Source of the DNA: JAOUEA01 sp963821935
GTDB lineage: Bacteria; Actinomycetota; UBA4738; HRBIN12
NCBI GenBank assembly: GCA_963821935.1
Contig: CAWGFM010000004.1
Span: 620,001 to 684,000 of the forward strand
Length of the DNA stretch: 64,000 nt
Direction: 5' to 3'
Shown: positions 31,590-41,665 of the stretch, piece after piece
Layout: the number at the start of each line of letters is the position of its first letter
How positions within the stretch are numbered: position 1 is the first letter of the stretch
Made by a program: the position numbers and the translations under genes
Notes under the pieces: generated by a model
The model's input: only the letters and a program-made list of their open reading frames with translations
What the model was told of the DNA's origin: nothing
Database searches by the model: none

Positions 31590-33661
31590 CGATCCGGCTC
31601 CGAGCGTTCGACCGCCGCCTCCTGGAGCGCCCGGTGCGTATTGACACCTCGTGCCATGGGGACCTTGTGCCATCGGCCGTCAGGCGCCAACTCCCAGGCC
31701 AACTCATCATCGTCCAGGCCGATGCGCAGGATCTCGTCCAGCCGGGCTTGCAGTGCGGGGTCTTGCACCGGCGTGAGAGCTTCCACGCGCCGATCGAGGT
31801 TGCGGGGCATCCAGTCGGCCGAGCCCATGAGGTAGTCGTAGCCTCGGGTGGGGCTGCCGAACCGGTACACGCGCGAATGCTCCAGGAATCGGCCCACGAT
31901 CGATCGAACTCGGATGTTCTCGGACAGTTCGGCGACCCCGGGGCGCAAGCAGCAGATGCCCCGGATCAACAGATCGATCGACACACCAGCCTGCGATGCC
32001 TCGTACAGCGCGTCGATGAGGTCGGCGTCGACCAGGCTGTTCATCTTCAGGACGATCGAGCCGTCGTCGTGCTCGGTCTCGCGGCGGACCAGGTCGGCGA
32101 GTCCGGGGCGCATCGTGACCGGCGCCACCAACAGCTTGCGGTACTCGCGCTGCCGGCTGTAGCCGGTGAGCAGGTTGAACAGGTCGGTGAGGTCCGCACC
32201 CAGATCGGGATCGCAGGTCAGCAAGCCGAGATCCTCGTAGAGACGCGCGGTCTTGGGGTTGTAGTTGCCCGTACCGATATGGGCGTACCGGCGGATCCCG
32301 TCGTCTTCCCTGCGCACCACCAGACACGTCTTGGCATGGGTCTTCAAGCCCACCATGCCGTAGACGACGTGCACGCCCGCCGTTTCCAGCGTTCGCGCGA
32401 AGTCGATGTTGGCCTGCTCGTCGAATCGCGCCTTGAGCTCGACGAGGGCCACCACCTGCTTGCCGGAGTCGGCCGCTCGCACCAACGATCGGATGACGGG
32501 GCTATCGGCGGACGTGCGGTACAGCGTCTGCTTGATCGCCAGCACGGCCGGGTCCCGTGCTGCCTGGTCGACGAAGGCTTCCACCGAGGCCGAGAACGAA
32601 TCGTAGGGGTGGTGAACCAGGATGTCGCCGCCCCGGATCGCGTCGAAGACATCGGCAGGGCCTTCGTCGCTCACGAGGGCAGGCGGCACGATGGGTGTCC
32701 AGGGCTCATCCTTCAAGGTGGGCCGGTCCAGGCCGACGAAGAACCACAGGTCGCCGAGCGCCAGCAGCCCCTCGGCGACGTAGACCTGCGATTCATCGAT
32801 CTCGAGCTCGCGCATGAGCACCTGGCGGGTCTCCACGCTCATCGTGTCGTCGATCTCCAGCCGGATCGGAGTGGCACCTCGCTGCCGCCGCTGCAGGACC
32901 GTTTCGATCGCGGCCAACAGATCGTCGGCCTCGTCCTCTTCGACCTCGACATCGGCGTCGCGCGTGACCCGGAAGAAGTGGTGCGACAGCAGGTCCATGC
33001 CGGGGAACAGCTGATCCAGGTTGGCCGCGATGACTTCCTCGAGCGGCACGAACCGCTCTCCGTCGGGCAGTTCGACGAAGCGTGGGACGTTGGGTGGCAC
33101 CTTGACGCGCGCGAACTTGCGCACCCCGGTCATGGGGTCACGCACCACGGCGGCGACGTTCAACGACAGACTCGAGATGTAGGGGAACGGGTGCGCAGGG
33201 TCGACCGACAGCGGCGTGAGGACCGGGAAGATCCGTTCGCGGAACCGTCGTCCCAGGAACGACCGGTCGCCCTCCGCGAGGTGGACCCAATGCGTGAGGC
33301 GGATGCGTTCCTTCTCCAAGGCAGGCAGGAGTTCGTCGGCGAAGAGTTCCCCAGCGCGAGCCTGCATCTCGTCGACCCGTTGGCGGATCGACTCCAGTTG
33401 CTCGTCGGGAGTCATCCCGTCGGGCGTGGCGACGGTCACCCCTGCCTCGACCTGCTCCTCCAACCCCGACACCCGTACCTGGAAGAACTCATCCAGGTTC
33501 TGGCTGTAGATCGCGAGGAACTTGACCCGTTCCAACAGCGGCCGGGTGTCGTCGTGTGCGAGCGCCAGCACCCGCGCATCGAACTCGAGCCAGCTCAACT
33601 CACGGTTGTTGAATCGCACGCTGGGTGCGGGAGCGGTCTCGGGGAAGGCCTGCACAGTCAT
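31586..33661 (-). CDS. ppk1: Polyphosphate kinase 1
   Basis: 691 residues, full family length. It reversibly moves the gamma-phosphate of ATP to polyphosphate through a phosphohistidine. N-terminal domain 'FNNRELSWLEFDARVLALAH'; head domain 'FPVLTPLSVDPAHPFPYISS'; the two phospholipase-D-like C-terminal domains include 'IKQTLYRTSADSPVIRSL' and 'RRYAHIGTGNYNPKTARLYE', the latter carrying the autophosphorylated His. Head of a translationally coupled set with the CYTH-CHAD and MutT1-like genes. It starts 75 bp after the phosphate response regulator, so read-through from the pst-pho operon is possible. Confidence 0.95.
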   Translation of the reverse strand: MTVQAFPETAPAPSVRFNNRELSWLEFDARVLALAHDDTRPLLERVKFLAIYSQNLDEFFQVRVSGLEEQVEAGVTVATPDGMTPDEQLESIRQRVDEMQARAGELFADELLPALEKERIRLTHWVHLAEGDRSFLGRRFRERIFPVLTPLSVDPAHPFPYISSLSLNVAAVVRDPMTGVRKFARVKVPPNVPRFVELPDGERFVPLEEVIAANLDQLFPGMDLLSHHFFRVTRDADVEVEEDEADDLLAAIETVLQRRQRGATPIRLEIDDTMSVETRQVLMRELEIDESQVYVAEGLLALGDLWFFVGLDRPTLKDEPWTPIVPPALVSDEGPADVFDAIRGGDILVHHPYDSFSASVEAFVDQAARDPAVLAIKQTLYRTSADSPVIRSLVRAADSGKQVVALVELKARFDEQANIDFARTLETAGVHVVYGMVGLKTHAKTCLVVRREDDGIRRYAHIGTGNYNPKTARLYEDLGLLTCDPDLGADLTDLFNLLTGYSRQREYRKLLVAPVTMRPGLADLVRRETEHDDGSIVLKMNSLVDADLIDALYEASQAGVSIDLLIRGICCLRPGVAELSENIRVRSIVGRFLEHSRVYRFGSPTRGYDYLMGSADWMPRNLDRRVEALTPVQDPALQARLDEILRIGLDDDELAWELAPDGRWHKVPMARGVNTHRALQEAAVERSEPDR

Positions 33662-33736
33662 CGTCGGACGGCCATGGTAGGTGGCACCGCCCGGGACCGC
33701 AACGCCACGTGGAGCAGCGTCGCCTAGTCAGGCCGA

Positions 33737-34461
<725 letters not shown>

Positions 34462-34465
<4 letters not shown>

Positions 34466-35142
34466 TCGATCGTCACGGGATGCGAGGCATCGGTGAACTC
34501 GCGGAACTCGCCGGTCAACAGGAACCCGGCCTGCTCCGCGATGTCGACGGCGTTGTCGCCCACTCGCTCGAGCGCCCGAGCCGCCATGTTCATGTGCAGT
34601 CCCCAGTCGAGGCTCCGTGGGTCGTCGGCCAGCTTCAACGCTTCCAGGTGCGTGGCACGGTTGAGCCGGTCAACGGGGTCATCCATACCGGGCACCTTCA
34701 GCGCCAGGCCCAGATCGCGTCGCCCGAACGCCTCCATCGCCGTCCGAAGCATCGACACGACGATCGTGCCCATCTCCTGGAGCTGCATCACCATGGACTG
34801 GCTGCCGGATTCGTCGTTGGTGCGGAGATAGAGCTTGGCGACGTTGACGGCCTGGTCGCCAACCCGTTCCAGGTGCAGGTTGCTGTGCATGATCGCTGAG
34901 ATCAGCCGGAGATCCGCTGCCACGGGAGACTGCAGCGCCAGCACCGACAAGATCTCGGAGTCGATCCTGAGATATTGCTCGTCCACCCGATCGTCGTCGT
35001 CGATCACGCCCTGTGCCTTCGCGTCGTCGTGCTGCACGAGCGCATCGACCGCCGACTGCACCGAAGCGGAGGCGAGCTCCCCCATGCTCAGCAGCTCCAT
35101 CTCGATCCGTTCCAGCGACTCGTGGAAGGTCTCGCGGCTCAT
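34462..35142 (-). CDS. phoU: Phosphate-signalling regulator PhoU
   Basis: 226 residues, two PhoU helical bundles: 'ETFHESLERIEMELLSMGEL' with 'ISAIMHSNLHLERVGDQAVN' (metal-binding E/D cluster), and 'WGLHMNMAARALERVGDNAV' in the second copy. It links the Pst transporter to the sensor kinase and represses the Pho response when phosphate is plentiful. ATG 35142 overlaps the pstB stop (ATGA), and its own stop overlaps the response-regulator start in the same way, so the three are translationally coupled. Confidence 0.94.
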
Positions 35143-36035
35143 CCGAACCTCCCCGTGACGTAGTCCTCGGTGCGTGAGTCGGTGGGGTTGGTGAAGATCG
35201 TCTGGGTACGGTCGAACTCCACGATCGTCCCTGTGCGGGACCCATCGTCGTGGACCTCGACGGTGAAGAACGCCGTCCGGTCCGAGACCCGTGCCGCCTG
35301 CTGCATGTTGTGGGTCACGATGACGATCGTGTAGTCCGCGACCAATTCCTGCATCAGGTCCTCGATCTTGGCAGTGGCGATCGGGTCCAGGGCCGAGCAC
35401 GGCTCGTCCATCAGGATCACGTCGGGCTTGGTGGCGATCGCTCGCGCGATGCACAGGCGCTGCTGCTGGCCGCCCGACAGCGCCAGGCCGGACTCCTTGA
35501 GCTTGTCCTTGACCTCGTCCCACAGCGCGGCCTTGTTGAGGCTCTCCTCGACCAGGTCGTCCATGTTGCCCTTGTAGCCCGCGATCTTGGGGCCGAACGC
35601 GATGTTGTCGTAGATCGACTTCGGGAACGGGTTGGGCTTCTGGAACACCATGCCGATGCGCCGCCGGACCTCGACCGGATCCACGCGCTCGTCGTACAGA
35701 TCGACGCCGTGGTACAGCAACTCACCCTCGACCCGAGCGCTTTCGATCAGGTCGTTCATGCGATTCAAGCACCGCAAGAACGTGGTCTTGCCACAGCCCG
35801 ACGGGCCGATCAACGCGGTGATCTCGTGTTCCAGGATCGGCAGGTTGACGTCACGGATCGCACGGAAGTCGCCGTAGTACACCGCGAGGTCGGTCGTGGA
35901 AAACACGGCCTCCCGCTGGGCTTCATCGGCATCGGTGACGGTGGACGGTTTCACCATGATCTGCGGATCATCATCGGTGACCGAGGTGGTCGACGTCAGG
36001 TCGGTCATATCCATGGGCTCACCACTTTCGGTCAT
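35139..36035 (-). CDS. pstB: Phosphate ABC transporter ATP-binding protein
   Basis: 298 residues. A 40-residue acidic N-terminal tail is longer than usual. Walker A 'LIGPSGCGKTTFLRCLNRMN', the Q-loop in 'GMVFQKPNPFPKSIYDN', signature 'LSGGQQQRLCIARAIA', Walker B 'VILMDEPCSALDPIATAK', H-loop 'IVIVTHNMQQAARV': a complete PstB. Start at ATG 36035 with GAGGA upstream, overlapping pstA by 17 bp; ATG 36014 or 36008 would remove the overlap. Energises phosphate import through PstC-PstA. Confidence 0.94.
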   Translation of the reverse strand: MTESGEPMDMTDLTSTTSVTDDDPQIMVKPSTVTDADEAQREAVFSTTDLAVYYGDFRAIRDVNLPILEHEITALIGPSGCGKTTFLRCLNRMNDLIESARVEGELLYHGVDLYDERVDPVEVRRRIGMVFQKPNPFPKSIYDNIAFGPKIAGYKGNMDDLVEESLNKAALWDEVKDKLKESGLALSGGQQQRLCIARAIATKPDVILMDEPCSALDPIATAKIEDLMQELVADYTIVIVTHNMQQAARVSDRTAFFTVEVHDDGSRTGTIVEFDRTQTIFTNPTDSRTEDYVTGRFG

Positions 36036-36966
36036 ATCGGTTCCTCAATAGGATCGCCGCGAAGTTGACGATGAGGATGATCACGAGCAGCACGATGATC
36101 GCTGCCGCCGTATTGGCCTTCCAGCCCTCGCCGGCGAGGCGCGACCACGAGAAGATCTGTGTCGGCAGCGACGTGTACTTGCCTTGCATGATCTCCACAG
36201 GAGACTGTCCGCCCGGCGTCGAGAGGTATCCGGTCACGGCACCGACCAGCAGCAGCGGCGCGGTTTCACCGAAGGCACGCGCCAGCGAGAGGATCGCTCC
36301 CGTGAAGATCCCGGGGGCCGCGTAGGGGAGCACGTGGCTCCGGACCACCTCCCACCGCGTCGCGCCGACACCGTAGGCGGCCTCGCGGATGCTCCTCGGC
36401 ACCGCTCGCAAGGCCTCCATCGTGATGAGGATGACGATGGGCAACACGAGCACCGCCAGGGTCAGTCCTCCAGAGATGTAGCTTCGTCCGAAGCTCTCGG
36501 GACCCGTGAAGGCGCGCATGGCCTGCACGAACACGACCAGGCCCAAGATCCCGTACACGATGGACGGCACGCCCGCCAGATTCCGGATGTTGGTGGTGAG
36601 CAATCGGTTCACCCTGGTGTCGCGGGCATACTCCTGCAGGTAGATCGCAGCGGCGATCCCGAGCGGCAAGGCCGCCGCCGTGACAAAGCCGATCAAGATC
36701 AGGGATCCCACGATGCCCTGCCACACCCCGGCTCGGCTGTCGAGCCGTGACACGTTGCTGGTGATGAAGTCACCCGCCCTGGTCGACAGCACCGGCCAGG
36801 CAGCGGCGAGCGTGGTGGCGAGCAGGACGATCAGGATCAGGAGTGACAGGAGCAGCGACAGCAGCAACCCCGCTTGGAAGACGCGGCCCGCGACGTCTCG
36901 CCGCGAACCACGCAGCGCGACCTCCACCGAGCTGCGAACCTGGGCGGTGGGAGCGATCGCCGCCAT
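36019..36966 (-). CDS. pstA: Phosphate ABC transporter permease PstA
   Basis: 315 residues with six predicted helices. The permease loop 'AVPRSIREAAYGVGATRWEV' (EAA-type) contacts PstB; 'INRLL..' is represented by 'TRVNRLLTTNIRNLAGVPSI' before a membrane segment, and the end 'NFAAILLRNRYDRKW' is typical of PstA. It forms the channel with PstC. Start ATG 36966 shares one base with the pstC stop. The long extracytoplasmic stretch 'GDFITSNVSRLDSRAGVWQG' after the first helix is normal for the family. Confidence 0.92.
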   Translation of the reverse strand: MAAIAPTAQVRSSVEVALRGSRRDVAGRVFQAGLLLSLLLSLLILIVLLATTLAAAWPVLSTRAGDFITSNVSRLDSRAGVWQGIVGSLILIGFVTAAALPLGIAAAIYLQEYARDTRVNRLLTTNIRNLAGVPSIVYGILGLVVFVQAMRAFTGPESFGRSYISGGLTLAVLVLPIVILITMEALRAVPRSIREAAYGVGATRWEVVRSHVLPYAAPGIFTGAILSLARAFGETAPLLLVGAVTGYLSTPGGQSPVEIMQGKYTSLPTQIFSWSRLAGEGWKANTAAAIIVLLVIILIVNFAAILLRNRYDRKW

Positions 36967-37916
36967 CAGTAGTCCCTCCTGACCCGGCGGACGAATCGTT
37001 CGGACAACAGGTTCATGGCCAGGGTCATCACGAACAGCAAGAGGCCCACGAAGTACAGGGCATCGAACGGGTTCACTTCGCTGGCACCCGAGCTCTTCAC
37101 CTGGTCCGAGCCGATCGCCAGCGAGGAGATCGCACCGGTCATCGTCTGGCCGGGTTCGAGTGGGTTGAGGTGTCGCGTCGCACCCCCGCTCGCCCCTGCC
37201 GCGATCGCCACCACCAGGGTCTCGCCGAGGGCCCGGGAGAATCCCAGGATCAGCGACGCCACGATGCCCGAGACCGCCGCAGGGAAGACCACCTTCGTCG
37301 TCACTGTTCGCCGGCGAGCGCCGATCCCGTACGCCGCCTCCCGCAGCGCGCCGGGGACTGCATACATGGAGTCCTCAGCCACCGAAGCAACGAGCGGGAT
37401 AGTCAGGATGCCGACGCCGATGCCGGCGGCCATGATCGTGAAGGTGGTCGTGACGTCGAACAGGTTCTGCACGATCGTCGGATTGATCACCTGGAGCGCG
37501 AAGTAACCGAGCACGACGCTCGGTATCCCGGCCAGGGTCTCGATGATCGGCTTCAACTTCCGACGGGTCTTGGGATTCGCGTACTCGGACAGGTACATCG
37601 CCGCCCCCAGACCCAAGGGGGTGGCGATCACCATGGCGATCACGGACACCTCGATCGTGCCGATGAGGATGGTCGGGATGTCGAACTCACCGTCTCGAGG
37701 GAACCACCCGGTCGTCCAGAGCTGACCCAGGTCCACGTTCGCAAGGAAGTTCACCGCTTGGCCGACCAGCGCGACCACGATGGCCACGCTCACGACCAGC
37801 GAGATGGCCGCAGCGGCGAACAGGACGACGCGAACGAACGCCTCTTTGCGCTTGCGCCGCGGGCTGCCACCCAGTCCCTCGACCGACAGCCCCTGATCAC
37901 CAATCGTCGTGGCCAT
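36966..37916 (-). CDS. pstC: Phosphate ABC transporter permease PstC
   Basis: 316 residues. First helix about 27-50; 'LWTTGWFPRDGEFDIPTILI' is the external loop; 'SEYANPKTRRKLKPIIETLA' precedes helix 4; the permease loop is 'AVPGALREAAYGIGARRRTV'. Partner of PstA. It follows pstS after an 89-bp gap containing a strong hairpin, so pstS is probably made in excess over the permeases. Confidence 0.93.
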   Translation of the reverse strand: MATTIGDQGLSVEGLGGSPRRKRKEAFVRVVLFAAAAISLVVSVAIVVALVGQAVNFLANVDLGQLWTTGWFPRDGEFDIPTILIGTIEVSVIAMVIATPLGLGAAMYLSEYANPKTRRKLKPIIETLAGIPSVVLGYFALQVINPTIVQNLFDVTTTFTIMAAGIGVGILTIPLVASVAEDSMYAVPGALREAAYGIGARRRTVTTKVVFPAAVSGIVASLILGFSRALGETLVVAIAAGASGGATRHLNPLEPGQTMTGAISSLAIGSDQVKSSGASEVNPFDALYFVGLLLFVMTLAMNLLSERFVRRVRRDY

Positions 37917-37954
37917 GGTGCCGGCTACCCTACCCCTCGTCTATGGCCCGGAGA

Positions 37955-37983
37955 AGGGCCGGACGTCAGTGCCGTCCGGCCCT
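37955..37983. terminator. Hairpin between pstS and pstC, probable partial terminator
   Basis: Perfect 10-bp inverted repeat (AGGGCCGGAC / GTCCGGCCCT) with a 9-nt loop, 22 bp after the pstS stop in the direction of transcription. No T-run follows. Likely reduces read-through or stabilises the pstS message. Confidence 0.65.
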
Positions 37984-38005
37984 CCTTCAGCTGACATGTG
38001 ATCGA

Positions 38006-39043
38006 TCAGGCTGCGGCTGATTCCCAGTCTGCGCGGGTAGCCTCGACCCGTTCGGGGGGCAGCGCGATGTACCCCACCTGCTCGGCGAGCCCATCCGTCG
38101 CCATGGCCTCCTCACCCAGGTAGAAGTCGACGTAGGCCGCGACCTCAGGGCGAGCCGCCGCTTCGCTGCTCACGTAGATGTAGAGCGAGCGCGACAGTGG
38201 GTAGGAGCCGTCGGAGATCGATTCGGGCGTCGGCGCGATGCAACCGTCACCACCGTCTACCTCGAGCTCCTTGACCGAGTCGCCGGCTTCCTCGGCGAAT
38301 GCGAAGCCAACGAATCCGAGCGCGCTCGGCGAGTCTGCCATCGCGGTGATGATCACGTTGTCGCTCGGCGAAGACTGGTAGCCCTCCTTCCGTAGCGCTG
38401 CGGCATCGTCCTCGGACAGACCCTGCTCGAGGGCGATGTCCTCGATCCCTGTCAGGTCGATGAACGCGTCATAGGTACCCGACTCTGGACCCGGCGCAGT
38501 GATCTCGAGCGGTGCGTCTGGGAAGCCTCCGTTCCCGCCGACCTCCTGGGCGAGTGCGTCCGCCGAGTTCCAGGTATCGAGACCGTCGGATTCTGGTCCG
38601 AACAACGCGTAGATGTCGCCGTTGTTCAGGCAGGTGACGTCCGCGTTCTCGGGGTTGGTCATGATCGTGACGCCGTCGAGTGCGACCTCGAGCTCGGTGT
38701 ACTCGATCCCGTTCTTCTTGCAGGCCTTCTCCTCATCGGGTTCGATCGGTCGCGATGCGTCCGCGATGTCGATCTCCCCGTTGCAGAAGAGCTCGAACCC
38801 GTCGCCGGTTCCAGGCCCGTCGACAGAGATCCCGACGTTCGGCTGTGTCTCGTTGAAGATCTCCGCCACGACCGACGAGATGGGCTCCACGGTGGATGAG
38901 CCCGAGATCGTGATCGAGCCTTCCAGCTCAGTCGATCCCGTGGATCCGGTCTCTCCCCCGTCGTCACTGGAACATGCTGCCGCGATCAAGGTGAACGCGA
39001 GCACTGCAGCGAGCACGCTCGCAGACCTGCGGAATCTCCTCAT
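38006..39043 (-). CDS. pstS: Phosphate-binding lipoprotein PstS
   Basis: 345 residues from ATG 39043, preceded by AGGAGGGG; the frame is open to 39145. Signal peptide with lipobox 'LIAAACSS' (Cys about residue 24). Phosphate-binding features: 'ITISGSSTVEPISSVVAEIF' near the N-terminus, 'DGPGTGDGFELFCNGEIDIA' and 'ASRPIEPDE', then 'GPESGTYDAFIDL'. The loops that bind phosphate in PstS ('SGSST', 'GTGDGF', 'DASRP', 'ESGTYD') are all present. Captures phosphate outside the membrane and delivers it to PstCA. First gene of the leftward pst operon. Confidence 0.94.
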   Translation of the reverse strand: MRRFRRSASVLAAVLAFTLIAAACSSDDGGETGSTGSTELEGSITISGSSTVEPISSVVAEIFNETQPNVGISVDGPGTGDGFELFCNGEIDIADASRPIEPDEEKACKKNGIEYTELEVALDGVTIMTNPENADVTCLNNGDIYALFGPESDGLDTWNSADALAQEVGGNGGFPDAPLEITAPGPESGTYDAFIDLTGIEDIALEQGLSEDDAAALRKEGYQSSPSDNVIITAMADSPSALGFVGFAFAEEAGDSVKELEVDGGDGCIAPTPESISDGSYPLSRSLYIYVSSEAAARPEVAAYVDFYLGEEAMATDGLAEQVGYIALPPERVEATRADWESAAA

Positions 39044-39077
39044 CGAACCCCTCCTGTAGGGATATGTCATCGACGCG

Positions 39078-39132
39078 ATGCTATGGGCGAGGAGTGGACG
39101 GTCGGCATCGTCAAGGTGAACGCAGAGTGAAC
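39078..39132 (-). promoter_or_regulatory. PHO-box-like direct repeat and -10 of pstS
   Basis: On the minus strand GTTCAC occurs at 39132-39127 and again at 39121-39116, exactly 11 nt apart (GTTCACTCTGC, GTTCACCTTGA). This matches the 11-nt direct-repeat PHO box bound by actinobacterial PhoP/RegX3-type regulators. It lies just upstream of the expected -35, and TAGCAT (39083-39078) fits as -10, giving a short leader with the pstS ribosome site. Confidence 0.65.
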
Positions 39133-39253
39133 AGGCACACCTCAACCGGGACGCCGGCGAGCCTCATCCTGCCCGTCGAGCAGCGGATGGCAGCTGAAGG
39201 TGTCTGGATGATGAACGAGCCGGTTTCGCGCGTGTGGGAACGCTCGGGGAACC

Positions 39254-39259
39254 TAGACT
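39254..39259 (+). promoter_or_regulatory. -10 hexamer of the sensor-kinase gene, leaderless spacing
   Basis: TAGACT ends 6 nt before ATG 39266. No clear -35. The same intergenic region holds the pstS PHO box on the other strand, 122 bp away. Confidence 0.35.
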
Positions 39260-39265
39260 GCTGCG

Positions 39266-40420
39266 ATGGACGGTCTCGCCGTTGTGTTCGTGGTGGTGCT
39301 GGCCTCCCTGGCGCTCGGGTGCGGCGTCGTGATGGGCAGGCGTACGTTGACCGCTCGCGTGGCTTCCCTGGAGACAGCACTCAAGCGTTCGACCGACGCG
39401 ATGGCCAACAGCGAACGAGCGAACAACGACCGTCGCCGGGTGCAAGACCTGACCTTGGGTTCGATGCAGGAAGGGATCCTGCTCTTCGACGGTGATCAGC
39501 GGACCGCCTTCGCGAACGATGCCCTCGTGCGGCACCTGGGCACCCGCCCGGAGGCCGTCAACCAGCTCTATCCGCCCGCCCTGCGGGAGATGCTCAGGGG
39601 CATCACCGACCCTGACGGCGTCCGCACGATGGAGTTCGGACGAGATGAACCGACGCGATGGTTGCAAGCAGCGGTAACCCCGACGGGCAGGGACGGTTCC
39701 ATCCTGCTCGTGGTGACCGACATCACCGAGACGCGCCGCATCGAAGCCGTGCGCCGCGACTTCGTCGCCAACGCCTCGCACGAGCTGAAGACGCCGGCCG
39801 CATCGATCCAGGCGGCGGCGGAGACGCTGGTCTCGGTGGCGCACCGCGACCCGGCCGCCGTTCCTCGGTTCGCCTCGCAGTTAGAGCGTGAGGCGATGCG
39901 CCTGTCCCGGATCGTGGCCGATCTGCTCGACCTGTCCCGATTGGAGTCGGGAAGCGAGCTGAGCGAGCGCGTGCGGCTGGACGCGCTCGTGCGCGAAGAG
40001 GTCGAGCGATTCGAGGAACGCGCTCGCGAGGCGGGCATCACGCTCGACACGAGCAACCAGGCACCCGCCTCGGTGTCGGGCTCCCCCCGCGACTTGTCAT
40101 TGTTGGCCCGCAACCTCATCGACAACGCGATCCGCTACACGAGCCCGTCCGGGTGCATCTCGATCAGCGTGGAGCCGGACGACGAACAGGTGGTCCTGGT
40201 CGTCGCCGACGACGGCATGGGCATCCCGACGCGTGACATCTCGCGGGTGTTCGAGCGCTTCTATCGAGTGGACCGAGCTCGTTCGCGTGAGACGGGCGGC
40301 ACCGGCCTGGGCCTGGCCATCGTCAAGCACGTGGCAGAGAACCACGGGGGCTCGGTGGAGGTCGTGAGCGAGCTGGGCGCCGGATCGACGTTCACGGTCA
40401 CCCTCCCGGCGGCCGGCTGA
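39266..40420 (+). CDS. Phosphate-type sensor histidine kinase (SenX3/PhoR-like)
   Basis: 384 residues. One N-terminal membrane helix ('LAVVFVVVLASLALGCGVVM', 4-23), a PAS-like sensor (about 60-150, 'GSMQEGILLFDGDQRTAFAN'), HisKA with 'FVANASHELKTPAASIQ' (H-box His), and HATPase with 'NLIDNAIRYTSPSG' (N), 'VVADDGMGIP' (G1) and 'GGTGLGLAIVKHV' (G2). Having no large external domain fits kinases that sense phosphate through PstB/PhoU. Divergent from pstS; its probable partner is the regulator at 33737-34465. A histidine-phosphatase gene follows after 32 bp. Confidence 0.9.
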   Translation: MDGLAVVFVVVLASLALGCGVVMGRRTLTARVASLETALKRSTDAMANSERANNDRRRVQDLTLGSMQEGILLFDGDQRTAFANDALVRHLGTRPEAVNQLYPPALREMLRGITDPDGVRTMEFGRDEPTRWLQAAVTPTGRDGSILLVVTDITETRRIEAVRRDFVANASHELKTPAASIQAAAETLVSVAHRDPAAVPRFASQLEREAMRLSRIVADLLDLSRLESGSELSERVRLDALVREEVERFEERAREAGITLDTSNQAPASVSGSPRDLSLLARNLIDNAIRYTSPSGCISISVEPDDEQVVLVVADDGMGIPTRDISRVFERFYRVDRARSRETGGTGLGLAIVKHVAENHGGSVEVVSELGAGSTFTVTLPAAG

Positions 40421-40452
40421 CGGATGGCACGCCTGACCCGAAGGATGTCGGT

Positions 40453-41130
40453 ATGACCACCCTGTTCCTGATCCGACATGGGCTCACCGCCCAGACCGGC
40501 ACGACGCTGTACGGTCAGACGCGCGGCATCGGTCTCGACCATCGCGGCCGGGCGCAAGCCGACCGGATCGCTGCCCGTTTCGAGGCGGTGAAGCTCACCG
40601 CGATCTACTCGAGCCCGCTGGAGCGGTGCGTCGAAACCGTGGAACCGCTCGGTCGCGAGCAGCGGCTGCCCGTGGTGATCCGAGACGACCTGATCGAGAT
40701 GGATGCGGGCTCGTGGACCGGGAGGTCTCTGGCAAGTCTGCGTCGGATGAAGCGGTGGGGGGACGTGCAGCGATCTCCGTCGACCTTCCGCTTCCCGGAC
40801 GGCGAAGCGTTCGACGAGGCGCTGGTGCGCACCACCGCAGCCATCGACGCCATCGCCCGGCGGCATCGGCGCGGCCGGGTGGCGGTGGCCACCCACGGTG
40901 ACATCGTGCGGATCTTGATGGCGCACTACGCCGGTGCCCCGCTCGATGCGTTCCAGCGGACGGTCATCGACACCGCGTCGGTGTCGGTGATCATGGTGGA
41001 ACGCGGCGGGGCGCGTGTGCTCCTGGTGAACGACACAGGTGGCCTGGATCGGTTCGGACCGCACGGTGCTCCTCCGCCGTGGGAGGCTCCACCCGCCCCG
41101 AAGCGGGGCGGCGGTTCCAAGCGAACCTGA
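40453..41130 (+). CDS. Histidine phosphatase family protein (MSMEG_4193 type)
   Basis: 225 residues. 'TTLFLIRHGLTAQTGTTLYG' holds the RHG phosphoacceptor His; 'AIYSSPLERCVETVEPLG' and 'DLIEMDAGSWTGRSL' are family strands; 'RVAVATHGDIVRILMAH' supplies the second catalytic His. The Pro/Gly/Lys-rich tail (200-225) looks disordered. In many actinobacteria this gene is followed by DUF3090 and SCO1664-family genes, as here, and in mycobacteria the set lies near mshC. The substrate of this subgroup is not established. Confidence 0.85.
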   Translation: MTTLFLIRHGLTAQTGTTLYGQTRGIGLDHRGRAQADRIAARFEAVKLTAIYSSPLERCVETVEPLGREQRLPVVIRDDLIEMDAGSWTGRSLASLRRMKRWGDVQRSPSTFRFPDGEAFDEALVRTTAAIDAIARRHRRGRVAVATHGDIVRILMAHYAGAPLDAFQRTVIDTASVSVIMVERGGARVLLVNDTGGLDRFGPHGAPPPWEAPPAPKRGGGSKRT

Positions 41131-41134
41131 GAGC

Positions 41135-41665
41135 ATGTCCCCCATGGAGCTGGGCCCCATCACGCGCATCACGGCGGACGCGATCGGCGAACCCGGGGAG
41201 CGCGCCTTCTACCTGCAAGCCGCCGCCTCAGGGGAGACGATCACCATCTCCGTGGAGAAGCAGCAGGTCCAGCTCCTGTCGGCCTCGATCCTGGAGTTGC
41301 TCGCCGATCTGGAGCTGGAGACCGGACAGGGTCCAGGTGAGGACGAGATGGGCTTGGAGGAACCGGTCGAGCCCCGCTGGCGCGCCGGGAAGCTCTCGAT
41401 CGGCTACGACCAGGATCAAGAGATGTTCGTCCTGGAGATCGAGGAGTTCCAACCCGAGGTGGACGAGAACGATCCGGCGTCACTGTTGGAGACCGAACCC
41501 GAGTCGATCCGGTTGCTCGCAACCCGAGAGCAGATGTTCGCGCTGTCGCGACACGGCGCCGCCGTCGTGGATCGAGGCCGTCCCACCTGCCAGTACTGCG
41601 GGAACCCCATGGACCCGGAAGGCCACGCGTGTCCCGCGATGAACGGGCACTCCTCGCGGGATTGA
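41135..41665 (+). CDS. DUF3090 family protein
   Basis: 176 residues from ATG 41135 (an ATG at 41144 is also possible). The opening 'ADAIGEPGERAFYLQAAASG', the middle 'RAGKLSIGYDQDQEMFVLEI' and the C-terminal zinc-ribbon-like 'RPTCQYCGNPMDPEGHACPA' are characteristic of DUF3090. The function is not known; conserved linkage with the histidine phosphatase and the SCO1664-family protein suggests a shared pathway. The 3' end overlaps the next gene by 37 bp. Confidence 0.88.
   Translation: MSPMELGPITRITADAIGEPGERAFYLQAAASGETITISVEKQQVQLLSASILELLADLELETGQGPGEDEMGLEEPVEPRWRAGKLSIGYDQDQEMFVLEIEEFQPEVDENDPASLLETEPESIRLLATREQMFALSRHGAAVVDRGRPTCQYCGNPMDPEGHACPAMNGHSSRD

Noticed and set aside
31634..33727. 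697-codon open frame on the plus strand
   Set aside because: Antisense to ppk1; length comes from GC-rich codon bias, no recognisable domain.
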